The position numbers and the translations under genes are program-made. 64,000 nucleotides of DNA from Carideicomes alvinocaridis (GTDB lineage Bacteria > Pseudomonadota > Alphaproteobacteria > Rhodobacterales > Rhodobacteraceae): the NCBI GenBank assembly GCA_005473895.2, contig SRJI02000010.1, positions 1 through 64,000 of the forward strand. The letters run 5' to 3'. The notes below the pieces were generated by a model. The model did no database searches. It worked only from the letters and a program-made list of their open reading frames with translations, and was not told the DNA's origin. Shown here in pieces: positions 30,626 to 39,714 of the stretch (positions within the stretch are counted from its first letter, which is position 1; every line of letters begins with the position of its first letter).

Positions 30626-33169
30626 GTGTCTTCATTACTCAAGTTTTTCCGAATTACATTCTTTCTTTTTGTCTACTTCATCTTTTGCATGATCGTGGTG
30701 GTCACAGTCCTCCAGGGGTGGCCGGTGGGTGGCCAAATGTTGTTCGCATTCGGTGCTCCTATCATTTTGGTCTGGTGGCAAGAAAAGCGGAGATCGCGGA
30801 AAGTCGCTGCAAAAGCGCTAGCCGGGGGAAGTTCCGAAACTCGAACATCGCGACCTGAGCGGGTGCCGCGCCCAAGTGCCTCTGACAAGCGTATCGAGCG
30901 TGAGCGCGAACGAACTCGCGAAGCAATTGCGGCCAAAGCGCCGGCTGCCGTTAAAGCCTATTCCCCACCAAAGCAGGACTACGCTGAAATCGTTCGGGCT
31001 GGAAAGTCTGCGGCGTCGGCACTTGCAGCGGCCGCTGAACGAAACCAGCCCTCGCGAGTGGCATCGAGCGCATCGGCCCGATCATCGAAAAGCGGGTGGG
31101 TCCCGTCTAATGAAACAGCTAGCGTGGCCGGCCGCAACATCGGCGGGATGGTCTATGTTGGCACGCCTCCCTTGCTGAACACCTACGGGTATCGTGACAA
31201 GTGCCGAGCCTATATCGATCCGTCCCTGTCGGTCGCGCGCTCTGGAGCCGACAAATCTGGAGAAGGTATGCCCTACTGGCCGGGGTACTCGGATATATCA
31301 CCTCAGTGCCGGGCGACCTACCTCGATTGGTTGGCCAGCGGGCGAAACGATGCCTCATATAACCCCGGGTACATGTTCCTGTACTTTTATGGACTGGAGC
31401 GTCGCTTCTTCGTCGATCAGTCCAATGAAGATGCCAAGGATATCGTCCAAGAAGTCCGGCGGCTGCAGTCACTTTACCCTGACAACCACTCCGTCAGGCG
31501 CTATCTGGGTGAGTTCCTCGACATTGCGATGCTTGCCGAAACCGATCTCGACGCTATCGAGCCGATTTTCGAGAAGCAGGGCTGGGAACTTCCGTTCTCA
31601 CTCAAATACGCAATCGGAGCCCGGATCGACAAAGGCGAGAACCTGACGGCTGACTGGTTGCTGAGTTGGTTCATCTGCCATCCGGAAACAAATCTGAGAA
31701 CTCCCGCGACGCGGTGCCGTGACGAGTTCGTCGCTCTTTTCCGTATGCGGTTTGATCGGCGTTTTCCTGATGGAGTCAAAGTGACCAAACCCCGGAAATC
31801 ACTCACGGCATCCTATCGGGCCGCCTCGAGCGAGTTTCAGGGGTCCGCCAACCCAACCGTCGACGGCAAGCCGGTCCCCGATATTTCCGGCCTGCGCAAA
31901 CCGGTCGAGATTGCCCAAGAGTTGGCTGACGAGGCGATGAACGACCTCGACAAGCTCAGTCGCTTCCTGGGCCGAAACCCTGACGGTCGCGGAAGTGTGG
32001 AAGCGCATGCCTTGCTGCCCTCCGAACTTTGGGATGCTTTCCCATCAGAGGAAATGGACCGCTTGAAATCATGGGCAATCGATATCGTCGATCGGGGGGG
32101 ATTGGTGCCGCTTGAGGAGGTGATCGGACGGCTGGAGGGAGAAACGAACGAGAAGATCGGGAAACGGCAAATGACAGGAGCGGCCGACGCGCTCGCGCGC
32201 CTCGGTTTCGGTCTGGCGCCCGACCCTCGGTTTGCGCTCCGGTCGCCCAAGGCGGAGGAGCCTGTTGTGCTGTTTAGCCTGGGCGAACCCATCGAAAGAC
32301 TGGAGGAAGTTTCCGACAGCTATCGAAGCGCCTTGATCGAATTGGCACTTGGGTCGTTCGTCGCCCATGCGGATGGTCGTATCGCGGAGCCTGAACGTAG
32401 GGCGCTGGTAGATCAAGTTTCTGCTGCGACCCTCAGCGATCAGGAACGCCGCAGGCTGCGTGCAAACCTTGAATGGTTCCTGGCCGTGCCGCCGGACATG
32501 ACGCTTCTGCGGCGCAAATTGAAGGATGTGGGCCAAGACAGCCAGGCCGCTATGCGGGCGGCACTGGTTGGTGCAGCACATGCCGATGGAATTATTCACT
32601 CCGACGAAGTCGCAAGCATCGAGAAAATCTACAAGGCTTTGGGTCTAGATCCTGCGCTTGCCTACTCAGACCTGCATGCTGGCGAAGTTGCGGATGGTCC
32701 TCGCACTGTTCGTGCCTCGAAACCGGGTCGTCCGGGCGAAGCGATACCCGATCTTGTGAAAGCCAGCGGACCCAAGCTCGACGCTTCGCGGATCGCAGCA
32801 ATCCGTTCGGACACCGAGCGCGTGTCGTCCGTCCTCGGTCAGATTTTCGATGTCGAAGAGGAAGAAAGCGGTGCCTCCACGCCTGACTACGAATGCCAGG
32901 TGGCAGGGCTTGACCCGAAACACGGCGCCCTTGTCCTCGAAGTACTTACTCGCGAGCATTGGTCTGAGACCGAGTTCGAGAAGATCTGCGCCTCCCATGG
33001 TTTGATGGTATCCGGGGCTTTGGAAGTCGTGAATGAATGGGCTTTTGAGACCTACGATGAAGCGCTGCTCGACGAGTATGATGGATATGACGTGTCTCCT
33101 GAGATTGCGGAGGCGGTAAAAGAAAAGATGAGTGCGGAGGGCAGGGATGTCGAAGTTGAAACCACGTGA
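30626..33169 (+). CDS. TerB-domain membrane protein (SngA-like, Shango defence)
   Basis: An 847-aa protein. Residues about 6-50 are two hydrophobic helices, then a basic Ser/Ala-rich linker. From about 170 comes the TerB-N type domain (YIDPSLSVARSG, MPYWPGYSDISPQCRATYLDWLASGR). A TerB-like helical domain follows near 570-650 (LIELALGSFVAHADGRIAEPERRAL, with the HADG acidic motif repeated as AAHADGIIHSDEV). A TerB-C domain closes the protein (EVLTREHWSETEFEKICASHGLMVSGALEVVNEWAFETYDE). TerB-N/TerB/TerB-C with the two following genes is the gene order of the Shango system. It overlaps the ATPase gene by 23 bp. Confidence 0.8.
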   Translation: MSSLLKFFRITFFLFVYFIFCMIVVVTVLQGWPVGGQMLFAFGAPIILVWWQEKRRSRKVAAKALAGGSSETRTSRPERVPRPSASDKRIERERERTREAIAAKAPAAVKAYSPPKQDYAEIVRAGKSAASALAAAAERNQPSRVASSASARSSKSGWVPSNETASVAGRNIGGMVYVGTPPLLNTYGYRDKCRAYIDPSLSVARSGADKSGEGMPYWPGYSDISPQCRATYLDWLASGRNDASYNPGYMFLYFYGLERRFFVDQSNEDAKDIVQEVRRLQSLYPDNHSVRRYLGEFLDIAMLAETDLDAIEPIFEKQGWELPFSLKYAIGARIDKGENLTADWLLSWFICHPETNLRTPATRCRDEFVALFRMRFDRRFPDGVKVTKPRKSLTASYRAASSEFQGSANPTVDGKPVPDISGLRKPVEIAQELADEAMNDLDKLSRFLGRNPDGRGSVEAHALLPSELWDAFPSEEMDRLKSWAIDIVDRGGLVPLEEVIGRLEGETNEKIGKRQMTGAADALARLGFGLAPDPRFALRSPKAEEPVVLFSLGEPIERLEEVSDSYRSALIELALGSFVAHADGRIAEPERRALVDQVSAATLSDQERRRLRANLEWFLAVPPDMTLLRRKLKDVGQDSQAAMRAALVGAAHADGIIHSDEVASIEKIYKALGLDPALAYSDLHAGEVADGPRTVRASKPGRPGEAIPDLVKASGPKLDASRIAAIRSDTERVSSVLGQIFDVEEEESGASTPDYECQVAGLDPKHGALVLEVLTREHWSETEFEKICASHGLMVSGALEVVNEWAFETYDEALLDEYDGYDVSPEIAEAVKEKMSAEGRDVEVETT

Positions 33170-34454
33170 ACGCGATGCAATCGTGCAGGCGCTTCGGGCA
33201 GGGGTCGTGCCCAAGCTCGGTTTGCGCCATATTCAGGTTGGCCGCGTCCGAGAGATTGAAGAGCTCGTCAAGGACATGGACCGGATATCCGATGGCGGAT
33301 CGGCGATCCGGTTCATCATCGGGGAATACGGATCGGGCAAGACGTTCTTCATGAACCTGATCCGCCTCGTGGCTCTGGAGAAAGGTCTGGTCGTGATGTT
33401 CGCCGATTTGGCGCCAGATCGGCGCATTCACGCGACCGGCGGACAAGCTCGGGGGCTGTATGCCGAGATGGCCCGAAACCTCTCGACCCGGACAAAGCCC
33501 GATGGTGGGGCATTGGCCAGCGTGGTGGAGCGTTTCGTCAGCCAGGCTCACAGAGACGCTGAAGAACGGGATTTGCCAACAGGGTCTGTCATCCGTGAAC
33601 GCCTTGGCCACTTCGAAGAACTTACCGGGGGGTTTGAGTTCGCTGAAGTCATCCGTCGATATTGGGAAGGTCATGAGACAGGCGACGACGAGCTGAAATC
33701 TGCGGCCCTGAGGTGGCTGCGCGGTGAATTCGCGACACGCACCGACGCGCGCAAGGCGCTTGGCGTACGAACGATCATCGACGACGCCAGTGTCTATGAC
33801 CATCTGAAGCTGATGTCGGCATTCGTGTGCGAGGCCGGATATAAAGGATTGCTGGTCGGCCTCGATGAGATGGTGAACCTCTACAAACTCACCTCTTCCC
33901 AAGCACGCAATGCAAACTACGAACAGATCCTCCGGATTCTGAACGATGTGCTGCAAGGCAGTGCCGAGAACCTCGGTTTCCTTATGGGCGGGACCCCGGA
34001 GTTTCTGATGAACACCCGTCGAGGGTTATACAGTTACGAAGCCCTACAGTCGCGTCTGGCTGAGAACACCTTCGCGCGAGACGGATTGGTCGACCTTTCA
34101 GGACCGGTTGTCCGGCTGGCCAGCCTGACTCCTGAAGATCTCTTCGTACTTCTGGCCAATGTCCGGCGGATCATGCAGGACGATGCCGGTGCTCTGCCGG
34201 ACGCCGCACTCGAGGCCTTCATGGCGCATTGCTCGGACCGGATCGGTGAAGCTTACTTCCGCACCCCGCGCAATACGGTGACGGCCTTCGTGAACCTGCT
34301 TTCCGTGCTCGAGCAAAACCCCGGTGTCGAGTGGAGCGATCTGATCGAAAAGATCGAAGTCTCCGAAGACCTCGGCGAAGACATGACCGAGGTCGACGAG
34401 TCGACTGGCGCCCAAGACCCCGGTGACGATGACCTGATCAGCTTCAAGCTCTGA
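33147..34454 (+). CDS. BrxD-like P-loop ATPase (SngB-like)
   Basis: A 435-aa protein of the DUF2791/BrxD family. Walker A is GEYGSGKT (residues 59-66) and Walker B is LLVGLDEM with D240/E241. YFRTPRNTVTAFVNLL lies near the C-terminus, followed by an acidic tail. BrxD occurs in BREX type 2 systems together with a helicase; here no other BREX gene (PglX, PglZ, BrxC) is present. The start is ATG 33147 with GGAGGG upstream, inside the end of the TerB gene, so the two are coupled. The helicase gene begins 5 bp after its stop. Confidence 0.85.
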   Translation: MSKLKPRERDAIVQALRAGVVPKLGLRHIQVGRVREIEELVKDMDRISDGGSAIRFIIGEYGSGKTFFMNLIRLVALEKGLVVMFADLAPDRRIHATGGQARGLYAEMARNLSTRTKPDGGALASVVERFVSQAHRDAEERDLPTGSVIRERLGHFEELTGGFEFAEVIRRYWEGHETGDDELKSAALRWLRGEFATRTDARKALGVRTIIDDASVYDHLKLMSAFVCEAGYKGLLVGLDEMVNLYKLTSSQARNANYEQILRILNDVLQGSAENLGFLMGGTPEFLMNTRRGLYSYEALQSRLAENTFARDGLVDLSGPVVRLASLTPEDLFVLLANVRRIMQDDAGALPDAALEAFMAHCSDRIGEAYFRTPRNTVTAFVNLLSVLEQNPGVEWSDLIEKIEVSEDLGEDMTEVDESTGAQDPGDDDLISFKL

Positions 34455-34459
34455 CGCCG

Positions 34460-36643
34460 ATGAGCAGTGCTTTCGACAAGCTGGCGAGGCCTGTGCAGAA
34501 ATGGATACGCCAGCAAGGATGGCGCGAGCTTCGTGACATCCAGGCGCGATCCATCCGGACGATCTGCGAGACCGATGCCGATTTGATCGTTGCGGCGTCC
34601 ACGGCGGGCGGAAAGACCGAGGCGGCGTTCCTGCCGTTGATTTCACAGGTGCTTGACGAGCCGTCGGGTGGCACCGGTTTCGACCTGCTCTACATCGGTC
34701 CGCTGAAAGCCTTGATCACGGACCAGGCCATGCGGTTGGAGGGCATTTGCCAGGAAGCAGAGCTTCCGGTTGTTCCCTGGCACGGGGATGTCTCGCAATC
34801 GATCAAGACGCGCGCGCTGAAATCTCCAAAAGGGATCCTTCTGATAACCCCAGAGTCCCTTGAGGCGCTTTTCATTCGTCGCGGTTTGGAAATTGCCCGC
34901 CTGTTTGGGGCGATACGGGCGGTCGTGATCGACGAGCTGCACACAGTTCTGGACAGCGAACGCGGTGTCCAGCTTCGTTCACTGCTCACAAGGCTCGAGC
35001 TCACGATAAAGCGCCCAATCCGTCGGATAGGTCTGTCAGCTACGCTGGGCGACATGGACCTCGCCAAGGCCTATCTTCGCCCTGACGCTGCAAACGCTGT
35101 CCAGCTCATAGAAGCAGATGGCGGCGAGGCTGAATTGAGGCTCCAGCTTCGCGGCTACGTATCAGGCGATGAGGATGAAAACAGCCCATCCGCAACGGAT
35201 GCCATCGCAGCCCATCTGTTCAAGCACCTTCGAGGCAGCGACAACCTCGTCTTCGCTGGGGCGAGGCAACGAGTCGAGATCTATGCAGATCGGCTGCGGG
35301 AACTCTGCGAGCGGGAACACCTGCCGCAGGAATTCTATCCCCACCACGCGAGCCTCTCCCGAGAACACCGTGACTTCGTGGAACGCCGCTTAAAGGACGC
35401 CGCAAAGCCGACAACTGCCGTCTGCACGTCGACGCTCGAGCTTGGAATCGACATCGGTGATGTGACGTGCGTGGCCCAAATCGGCGCGCCATTCAGCGTC
35501 GCCGCGTTGCGACAACGTCTCGGCCGCTCCGGCCGACGCGAGGGACAGCCAGCCGTCTTGCGGCAGTATGCCGTCGAGACTCAGTTGACGCCAGAAAGCA
35601 GCTTCGTTGATCGTCTTCGCCTTGGTTTGATCCGGTCTATCGCGATGATAGACCTGCTGCTGGAAGGCTGGTGCGAACCTCCAAAACCGCAGGCGCTACA
35701 TCTCTCGACGCTCGTTCATCAGATACTGTCAGTCATAGCGCAGCGCGGCGGTGCGTCTGCAAGCGTGGTCTACAACGTGCTCTGCCGCGAAGGCCCCTTT
35801 CGGAAGGTCACAACCGAAGTCTTCGCAGATGTGTTGCGTGCAATCGGCCACCCAGAAACCGGCTTGATCGAACAGTCCGGAAGCGGACTGCTACTCTTGG
35901 GACCTGCAGGCGAAAAGCTGGTCGAACACTACAGCTTCTATGCAGTGTTTCAGACGCCTGAGGAATTCCGCTTGGTAGCAGAAGGGAGGGATCTTGGGAC
36001 CCTGCCGATCGACAATGTTCTTGCCCCAGGGATGCTTCTGATTTTCTCTGGGCGGCGGTGGGTGGTTCAGGAAATCCATGACCGCGAGAAGGTGATCATG
36101 GTCAAGCCCGCGAAAGCGGGCGTGCCTCCCGTCTTTGGCGGTGATCCAGGTGACATTCATGACAAGGTGATTGATCGAATGTTCGCAATGCTCGAAGGAG
36201 GCACCCAACCGGCATACATGGACGCGGCTTCTCTAAAGATGCTGGCCGATGCGCGTGCACATTATGACCAACTTGGGTTTCGAACCACGAATATCCAGGC
36301 TATCGGCGAGCGCACATCGATCATCGCAACGCGGGCTGGGACGGTTAAGACGTCAACCCTGGCGCTCGCATTCAGAAGTGAGGGATTTTCAGTCGAGCAG
36401 CATGACGGGTTTCTGATGGTAGAGGCCGGGGATGAAACACCCGATCTTCGGGCGCTACTGGCCGATCTTCGATCCGGCGAACCTGTCGACCTGTTCGCCG
36501 GGGCAGGAAACCTGATGTCGGAGAAGTTTCATCCATATCTGTCTAGCGCGCTTTTAGTTCTGGATGCAGCATCCTCAAAGTTGTCGGTACAAGCGCTTCC
36601 CGATGTGGTCGCAGCTATTGTCCGAAAAGGATCCTTCAATTGA
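34460..36643 (+). CDS. Lhr-like DEAD/DEAH helicase (BrxHI/SngC-like)
   Basis: A 727-aa superfamily 2 helicase: motif I STAGGKT (47-53), motif Ia PLKALITDQ, motif II DELH (158-161), motif III SAT (193-195). In the second RecA domain are CTSTLELGIDIGDV and motif VI QRLGRSGRR. A C-terminal region of about 350 aa follows and has no annotation I can give. It resembles BrxHI, the Lhr-type helicase of BREX type 2. With the TerB protein and BrxD-like ATPase it completes a three-gene set like Shango, an anti-phage system. Nearby promoters are absent, so it is read from the TerB transcript. Confidence 0.85.
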   Translation: MSSAFDKLARPVQKWIRQQGWRELRDIQARSIRTICETDADLIVAASTAGGKTEAAFLPLISQVLDEPSGGTGFDLLYIGPLKALITDQAMRLEGICQEAELPVVPWHGDVSQSIKTRALKSPKGILLITPESLEALFIRRGLEIARLFGAIRAVVIDELHTVLDSERGVQLRSLLTRLELTIKRPIRRIGLSATLGDMDLAKAYLRPDAANAVQLIEADGGEAELRLQLRGYVSGDEDENSPSATDAIAAHLFKHLRGSDNLVFAGARQRVEIYADRLRELCEREHLPQEFYPHHASLSREHRDFVERRLKDAAKPTTAVCTSTLELGIDIGDVTCVAQIGAPFSVAALRQRLGRSGRREGQPAVLRQYAVETQLTPESSFVDRLRLGLIRSIAMIDLLLEGWCEPPKPQALHLSTLVHQILSVIAQRGGASASVVYNVLCREGPFRKVTTEVFADVLRAIGHPETGLIEQSGSGLLLLGPAGEKLVEHYSFYAVFQTPEEFRLVAEGRDLGTLPIDNVLAPGMLLIFSGRRWVVQEIHDREKVIMVKPAKAGVPPVFGGDPGDIHDKVIDRMFAMLEGGTQPAYMDAASLKMLADARAHYDQLGFRTTNIQAIGERTSIIATRAGTVKTSTLALAFRSEGFSVEQHDGFLMVEAGDETPDLRALLADLRSGEPVDLFAGAGNLMSEKFHPYLSSALLVLDAASSKLSVQALPDVVAAIVRKGSFN

Positions 36644-36999
36644 ACGCTACGTCCGCCCCACATCTGCTGTCTTCGCTAGTAAGGCCCTATCTGCCCCAAG
36701 GATTTGACGCAAAGGGCGGATTCCGGACCTTCTCTGCGCGTGCGAAGTGAGCTCTGCCAGATCACAGAAGAGGACACTCCGCCAATATCGCGCCGCGGAA
36801 CCTTGGGTCACCTACAGGGAGGGCGGAGAGCTGACCTTCGCTGCGCGTTGATCGGATGACTGGAATGGAACCGATTACAGGTGGTCTGGTGCAGGATCTC
36901 ACTTGAGGACCTAATGTAATTCGCTATCCCTCTTCACCACTTCGTTCGACAGTTGCCGGCAAACTGGCGACATGCGCGAAAGCGCAATGAAAAGTGTTA
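36644..36999. other. 356-bp gap after the helicase gene
   Basis: No gene or clear structure recognised. Confidence 0.4.
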
Positions 37000-37449
37000 T
37001 CAGCCGGGTACTACATTCAATTCGGAAGCTTCGGGAGGCGAAATCACCTTCTGATAGACCCCGACATTGTTTCCGGTGTCGGGATACAAGAACAAGGCTG
37101 TGCGCACGAACCCGTTCTTCACAAACAAGCCCGTACTCTCTTCATTGTTTTCCCTGATAGTACACTGCAAGATGCGGGCTCTGTCTTTTTTCGCGCGCGC
37201 AGTAGCTAAAGTGAGAAGCGCTTGCGCGATTCCCCTCCGACAATAATCCCGGTGGACCGTGAGGTGACTGACTTCCGCTTGGTACCACTGGACTTTTTTT
37301 ACTTCGACGCAACCGACGACTTGATCATCTCGCACTTCGAAAAGGAATCGTGCGCGAGCACCGAGGATGTCCTTCGCATCGTAGTTTTTGACGAGCTGAT
37401 TGCGCGTGTTGAGCAAGGCTGCAATCTGTCCGGCGTAGTTCTGGTCCAT
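37000..37449 (-). CDS. GNAT family N-acetyltransferase
   Basis: A 149-aa protein with the GNAT acetyl-CoA loop in VEVKKVQWYQAEVSHLTVHRDYCRRGIAQALLTLATARAK (R-x-x-G-I-A of motif A, written RRGIAQ). It continues with ILQCTIRENNEESTGLFVKNGFVRTALFLYPDTGNNV. It acetylates an unknown small molecule or protein. The ATG at 37447-37449 follows a GGGGG site. It sits alone between the Shango-like and Gabija-like modules and is transcribed against both. GNATs in such places are sometimes toxins of TA pairs, but no partner ORF is visible. Confidence 0.8.
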   Translation of the reverse strand: MDQNYAGQIAALLNTRNQLVKNYDAKDILGARARFLFEVRDDQVVGCVEVKKVQWYQAEVSHLTVHRDYCRRGIAQALLTLATARAKKDRARILQCTIRENNEESTGLFVKNGFVRTALFLYPDTGNNVGVYQKVISPPEASELNVVPG

Positions 37450-37656
37450 GCTTGTTCCCCCTGTCAGTGCGCCTGCGCGGGGCCGGCTATCGATTCTGGT
37501 CGCGGACATGGGTAGCGTAACAGCTCAAGTGGCCCGGGCAACAAGGCCGCTTAAGCGATGGAACGTTCTGCGGCTGCCATCAAGGTATGGCAGAATGAGC
37601 CCGTTTAGTCGTAGCCTCTGTGACAACGGCATTAAAATAGCATCTTGGGGCAGTGA

Positions 37657-39714
37657 ATGTATTTATCTTCAGTAAAACTGAAAAACTTCCGTTCCTTCGA
37701 CATTTGTGAGATCGATTTTCAGCCAGACCTTACTGTGTTGGTGGGCGAGAACAACGGTGGCAAGAGCAACGCGATTGATGCGATCCGCCTCCTAACGATA
37801 CCGCTCGGCAGCCGCCGCGAGATTTATTGCGAGCCAACAGATGTAAGGTTTCAGAGCGCTGCCCCACACTTCGAACTCGAAGCGCATTTCTCGGACCTGA
37901 CAACCGGCCAGCAAGGGCGCCTGATCAGCGCTGCCACGGATACGACGCTGACCAAAGCTCTATTCGGATTACGATTTGATGGCAGCCAGACGGGTGTCCG
38001 ACCGACGGTTTGGGCTGGCAGGGAAGGCAACGCGCCGGAGCCCGGCTGCCAAGACATGGTGCGTCATGTCTATTTGCCGCCGCTCCGGGATGCAAAACGG
38101 ACGCTGGCGTCCGGCAATCCGACGCGCATCATGGCGCTATTGAATCACTTTCTCGGCGAGACCACGCCTGACGAACTGGCAAAGCACCTCGCACGCAGCC
38201 ATTCGCATGACGTCCTGACGAGTGTGGACGGTGCTGTGGAAAGGGGCCTGTCTGAACTTACCTCAGGGGTTCGACGGCAGACCGCTTCGCTCGGATTCGC
38301 ATCCGACGAGTCTCTTATCGACATCGCACGGGATCTGCGCTTTAAGCTCGCCGATCATGGCGTGGTGCCGGAAGATTTGCGCTACTCCGGCCACGGTTAC
38401 GCGAACCTCCTGTTCATGGCGATCATTGCGGTTGAGCTTGAGAAAGTGCAATCGGCTGACCTCACGCTGTTTTTGGTGGAAGAGCCCGAAGCCCATCTGC
38501 ACCCGCAATTGCAGGCCGCCGTGCTTGCTTTCTTGCGTGACCGAGCTGACGCCTCGCGCAAGCAGCCAACGACGAACTCACATGGACCAGCCGGCGAGCT
38601 ACAAGTAATCGTGGCGACCCATTCCCCCAATCTGTCTGCGTGGGTCAGCAGCGACCGGCTGGTGGTCTTCAAATCCATCATCGCATCACCCGAGACCAAG
38701 ACTGAAGACGCCAGTGCCTCCCAATCTCCAGCCTCCGTTTCCATTGTGACCGAAGATTCCCTCGCGCGAAGTGGCCCCGAAGAAAGTGTCGAGCCTACTG
38801 ATGGCCTTGCGACGGCAGTCGCAGCCGCCGCTTCCCGCCGCTCCACTCGCTGCATCGCGCTTGCTCGGATGGAGCTTGATCCCATCGATCGCCGCAAGGT
38901 GGACAGGTATCTGGATGTCACCAAAGCCGCGCTATTATTCGGCGGCCGGGTCCTTCTGGTGGAAGGGATTGCCGAGGCGCTGTTATTGCCCGCGATCGCG
39001 GAGCACCACACCTTGAAATCCGACAAGGACAAACTCCGTCTCTTTCGTTCAGCCGTCTTCATCCCGATCGACGGCGTGGATTTCGGCCCCTACGCGACGT
39101 TGCTGCTGTCCGCTGTCAACGGCACGCGGATCGCGGACCGCGTCGTCATCATGACAGACGGCGACAAGGCGACCGGCGGAGACGGCGATGAAGATGATGC
39201 CGAGAATCCGGAGGGGGGCATTCCTGATCCAGATGCGGTGCAATTAAATGTGGAAGACACCGCTCTATCCAAGGATGACGTGGCGGATGGGATCAAGGGG
39301 GCGGAACCATTGACACCTGCTTACAAGGGAAAAGTCGCTCCGGCGCCGGTGTCGGCGCTTCCGGGCGAGAAGCGGAAGGCGGCCCTAGAAAAGCTCGCCG
39401 AGGACTTGGATGCAACGGCGCATCTTGCAGTCCTTACCAGCACCTACTCGCTGGAGGCCGAACTGCTTGAGGCCGGGAACGGCAATATCCTTCGCAAGGC
39501 CTATCTGACTCTTCACCCAAGATCGCAGAAAAAGTGGGACGCCGTTGCAGCGCTGTCCGGCGATGAGCGTGCGCAAGCTGTCCATGATCTATTCAAGACG
39601 ACCCGCAAGGGCGACTTCGCCCAAGTGCTTGCACGGTTGGTAGAAGATGGCGAAGACACCTTTGTGGTCCCAGACTACATGGCAGCTGCGATCCAAGCCG
39701 TGGTGGCGCCGTGA
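37657..39714 (+). CDS. OLD-family ATP-dependent endonuclease (GajA-like)
   Basis: A 685-aa protein. The N-terminal ABC-type ATPase has Walker A GENNGGKS (30-37), the Q-loop area and Walker B LFLVEEPEAHLHPQLQ, with an H-loop in IVATHSPNLSAW. A C-terminal TOPRIM nuclease follows (GGRVLLVEGIAEALLLPAIAEHH; then VIMTDGDK with the acidic pair). An acidic insertion follows the second TOPRIM motif. Together with the overlapping UvrD-like gene this is the GajA/GajB arrangement of Gabija. In Gabija, GajA nicks DNA once nucleotide levels fall during infection. Longer than the B. cereus GajA, within the class 2 OLD range. Confidence 0.87.
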   Translation: MYLSSVKLKNFRSFDICEIDFQPDLTVLVGENNGGKSNAIDAIRLLTIPLGSRREIYCEPTDVRFQSAAPHFELEAHFSDLTTGQQGRLISAATDTTLTKALFGLRFDGSQTGVRPTVWAGREGNAPEPGCQDMVRHVYLPPLRDAKRTLASGNPTRIMALLNHFLGETTPDELAKHLARSHSHDVLTSVDGAVERGLSELTSGVRRQTASLGFASDESLIDIARDLRFKLADHGVVPEDLRYSGHGYANLLFMAIIAVELEKVQSADLTLFLVEEPEAHLHPQLQAAVLAFLRDRADASRKQPTTNSHGPAGELQVIVATHSPNLSAWVSSDRLVVFKSIIASPETKTEDASASQSPASVSIVTEDSLARSGPEESVEPTDGLATAVAAAASRRSTRCIALARMELDPIDRRKVDRYLDVTKAALLFGGRVLLVEGIAEALLLPAIAEHHTLKSDKDKLRLFRSAVFIPIDGVDFGPYATLLLSAVNGTRIADRVVIMTDGDKATGGDGDEDDAENPEGGIPDPDAVQLNVEDTALSKDDVADGIKGAEPLTPAYKGKVAPAPVSALPGEKRKAALEKLAEDLDATAHLAVLTSTYSLEAELLEAGNGNILRKAYLTLHPRSQKKWDAVAALSGDERAQAVHDLFKTTRKGDFAQVLARLVEDGEDTFVVPDYMAAAIQAVVAP

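Noticed and set aside
30626-36643. BREX type 2 system
   Set aside because: Only BrxD-like and helicase relatives are present; PglX, PglZ, PglW/BrxC are missing, while a TerB protein is present, which fits Shango better.
37000-37449. GNAT toxin of a DUF1778-GNAT toxin-antitoxin pair
   Set aside because: No small ribbon-helix-helix antitoxin ORF lies upstream on the minus strand, so only a generic GNAT call is justified.
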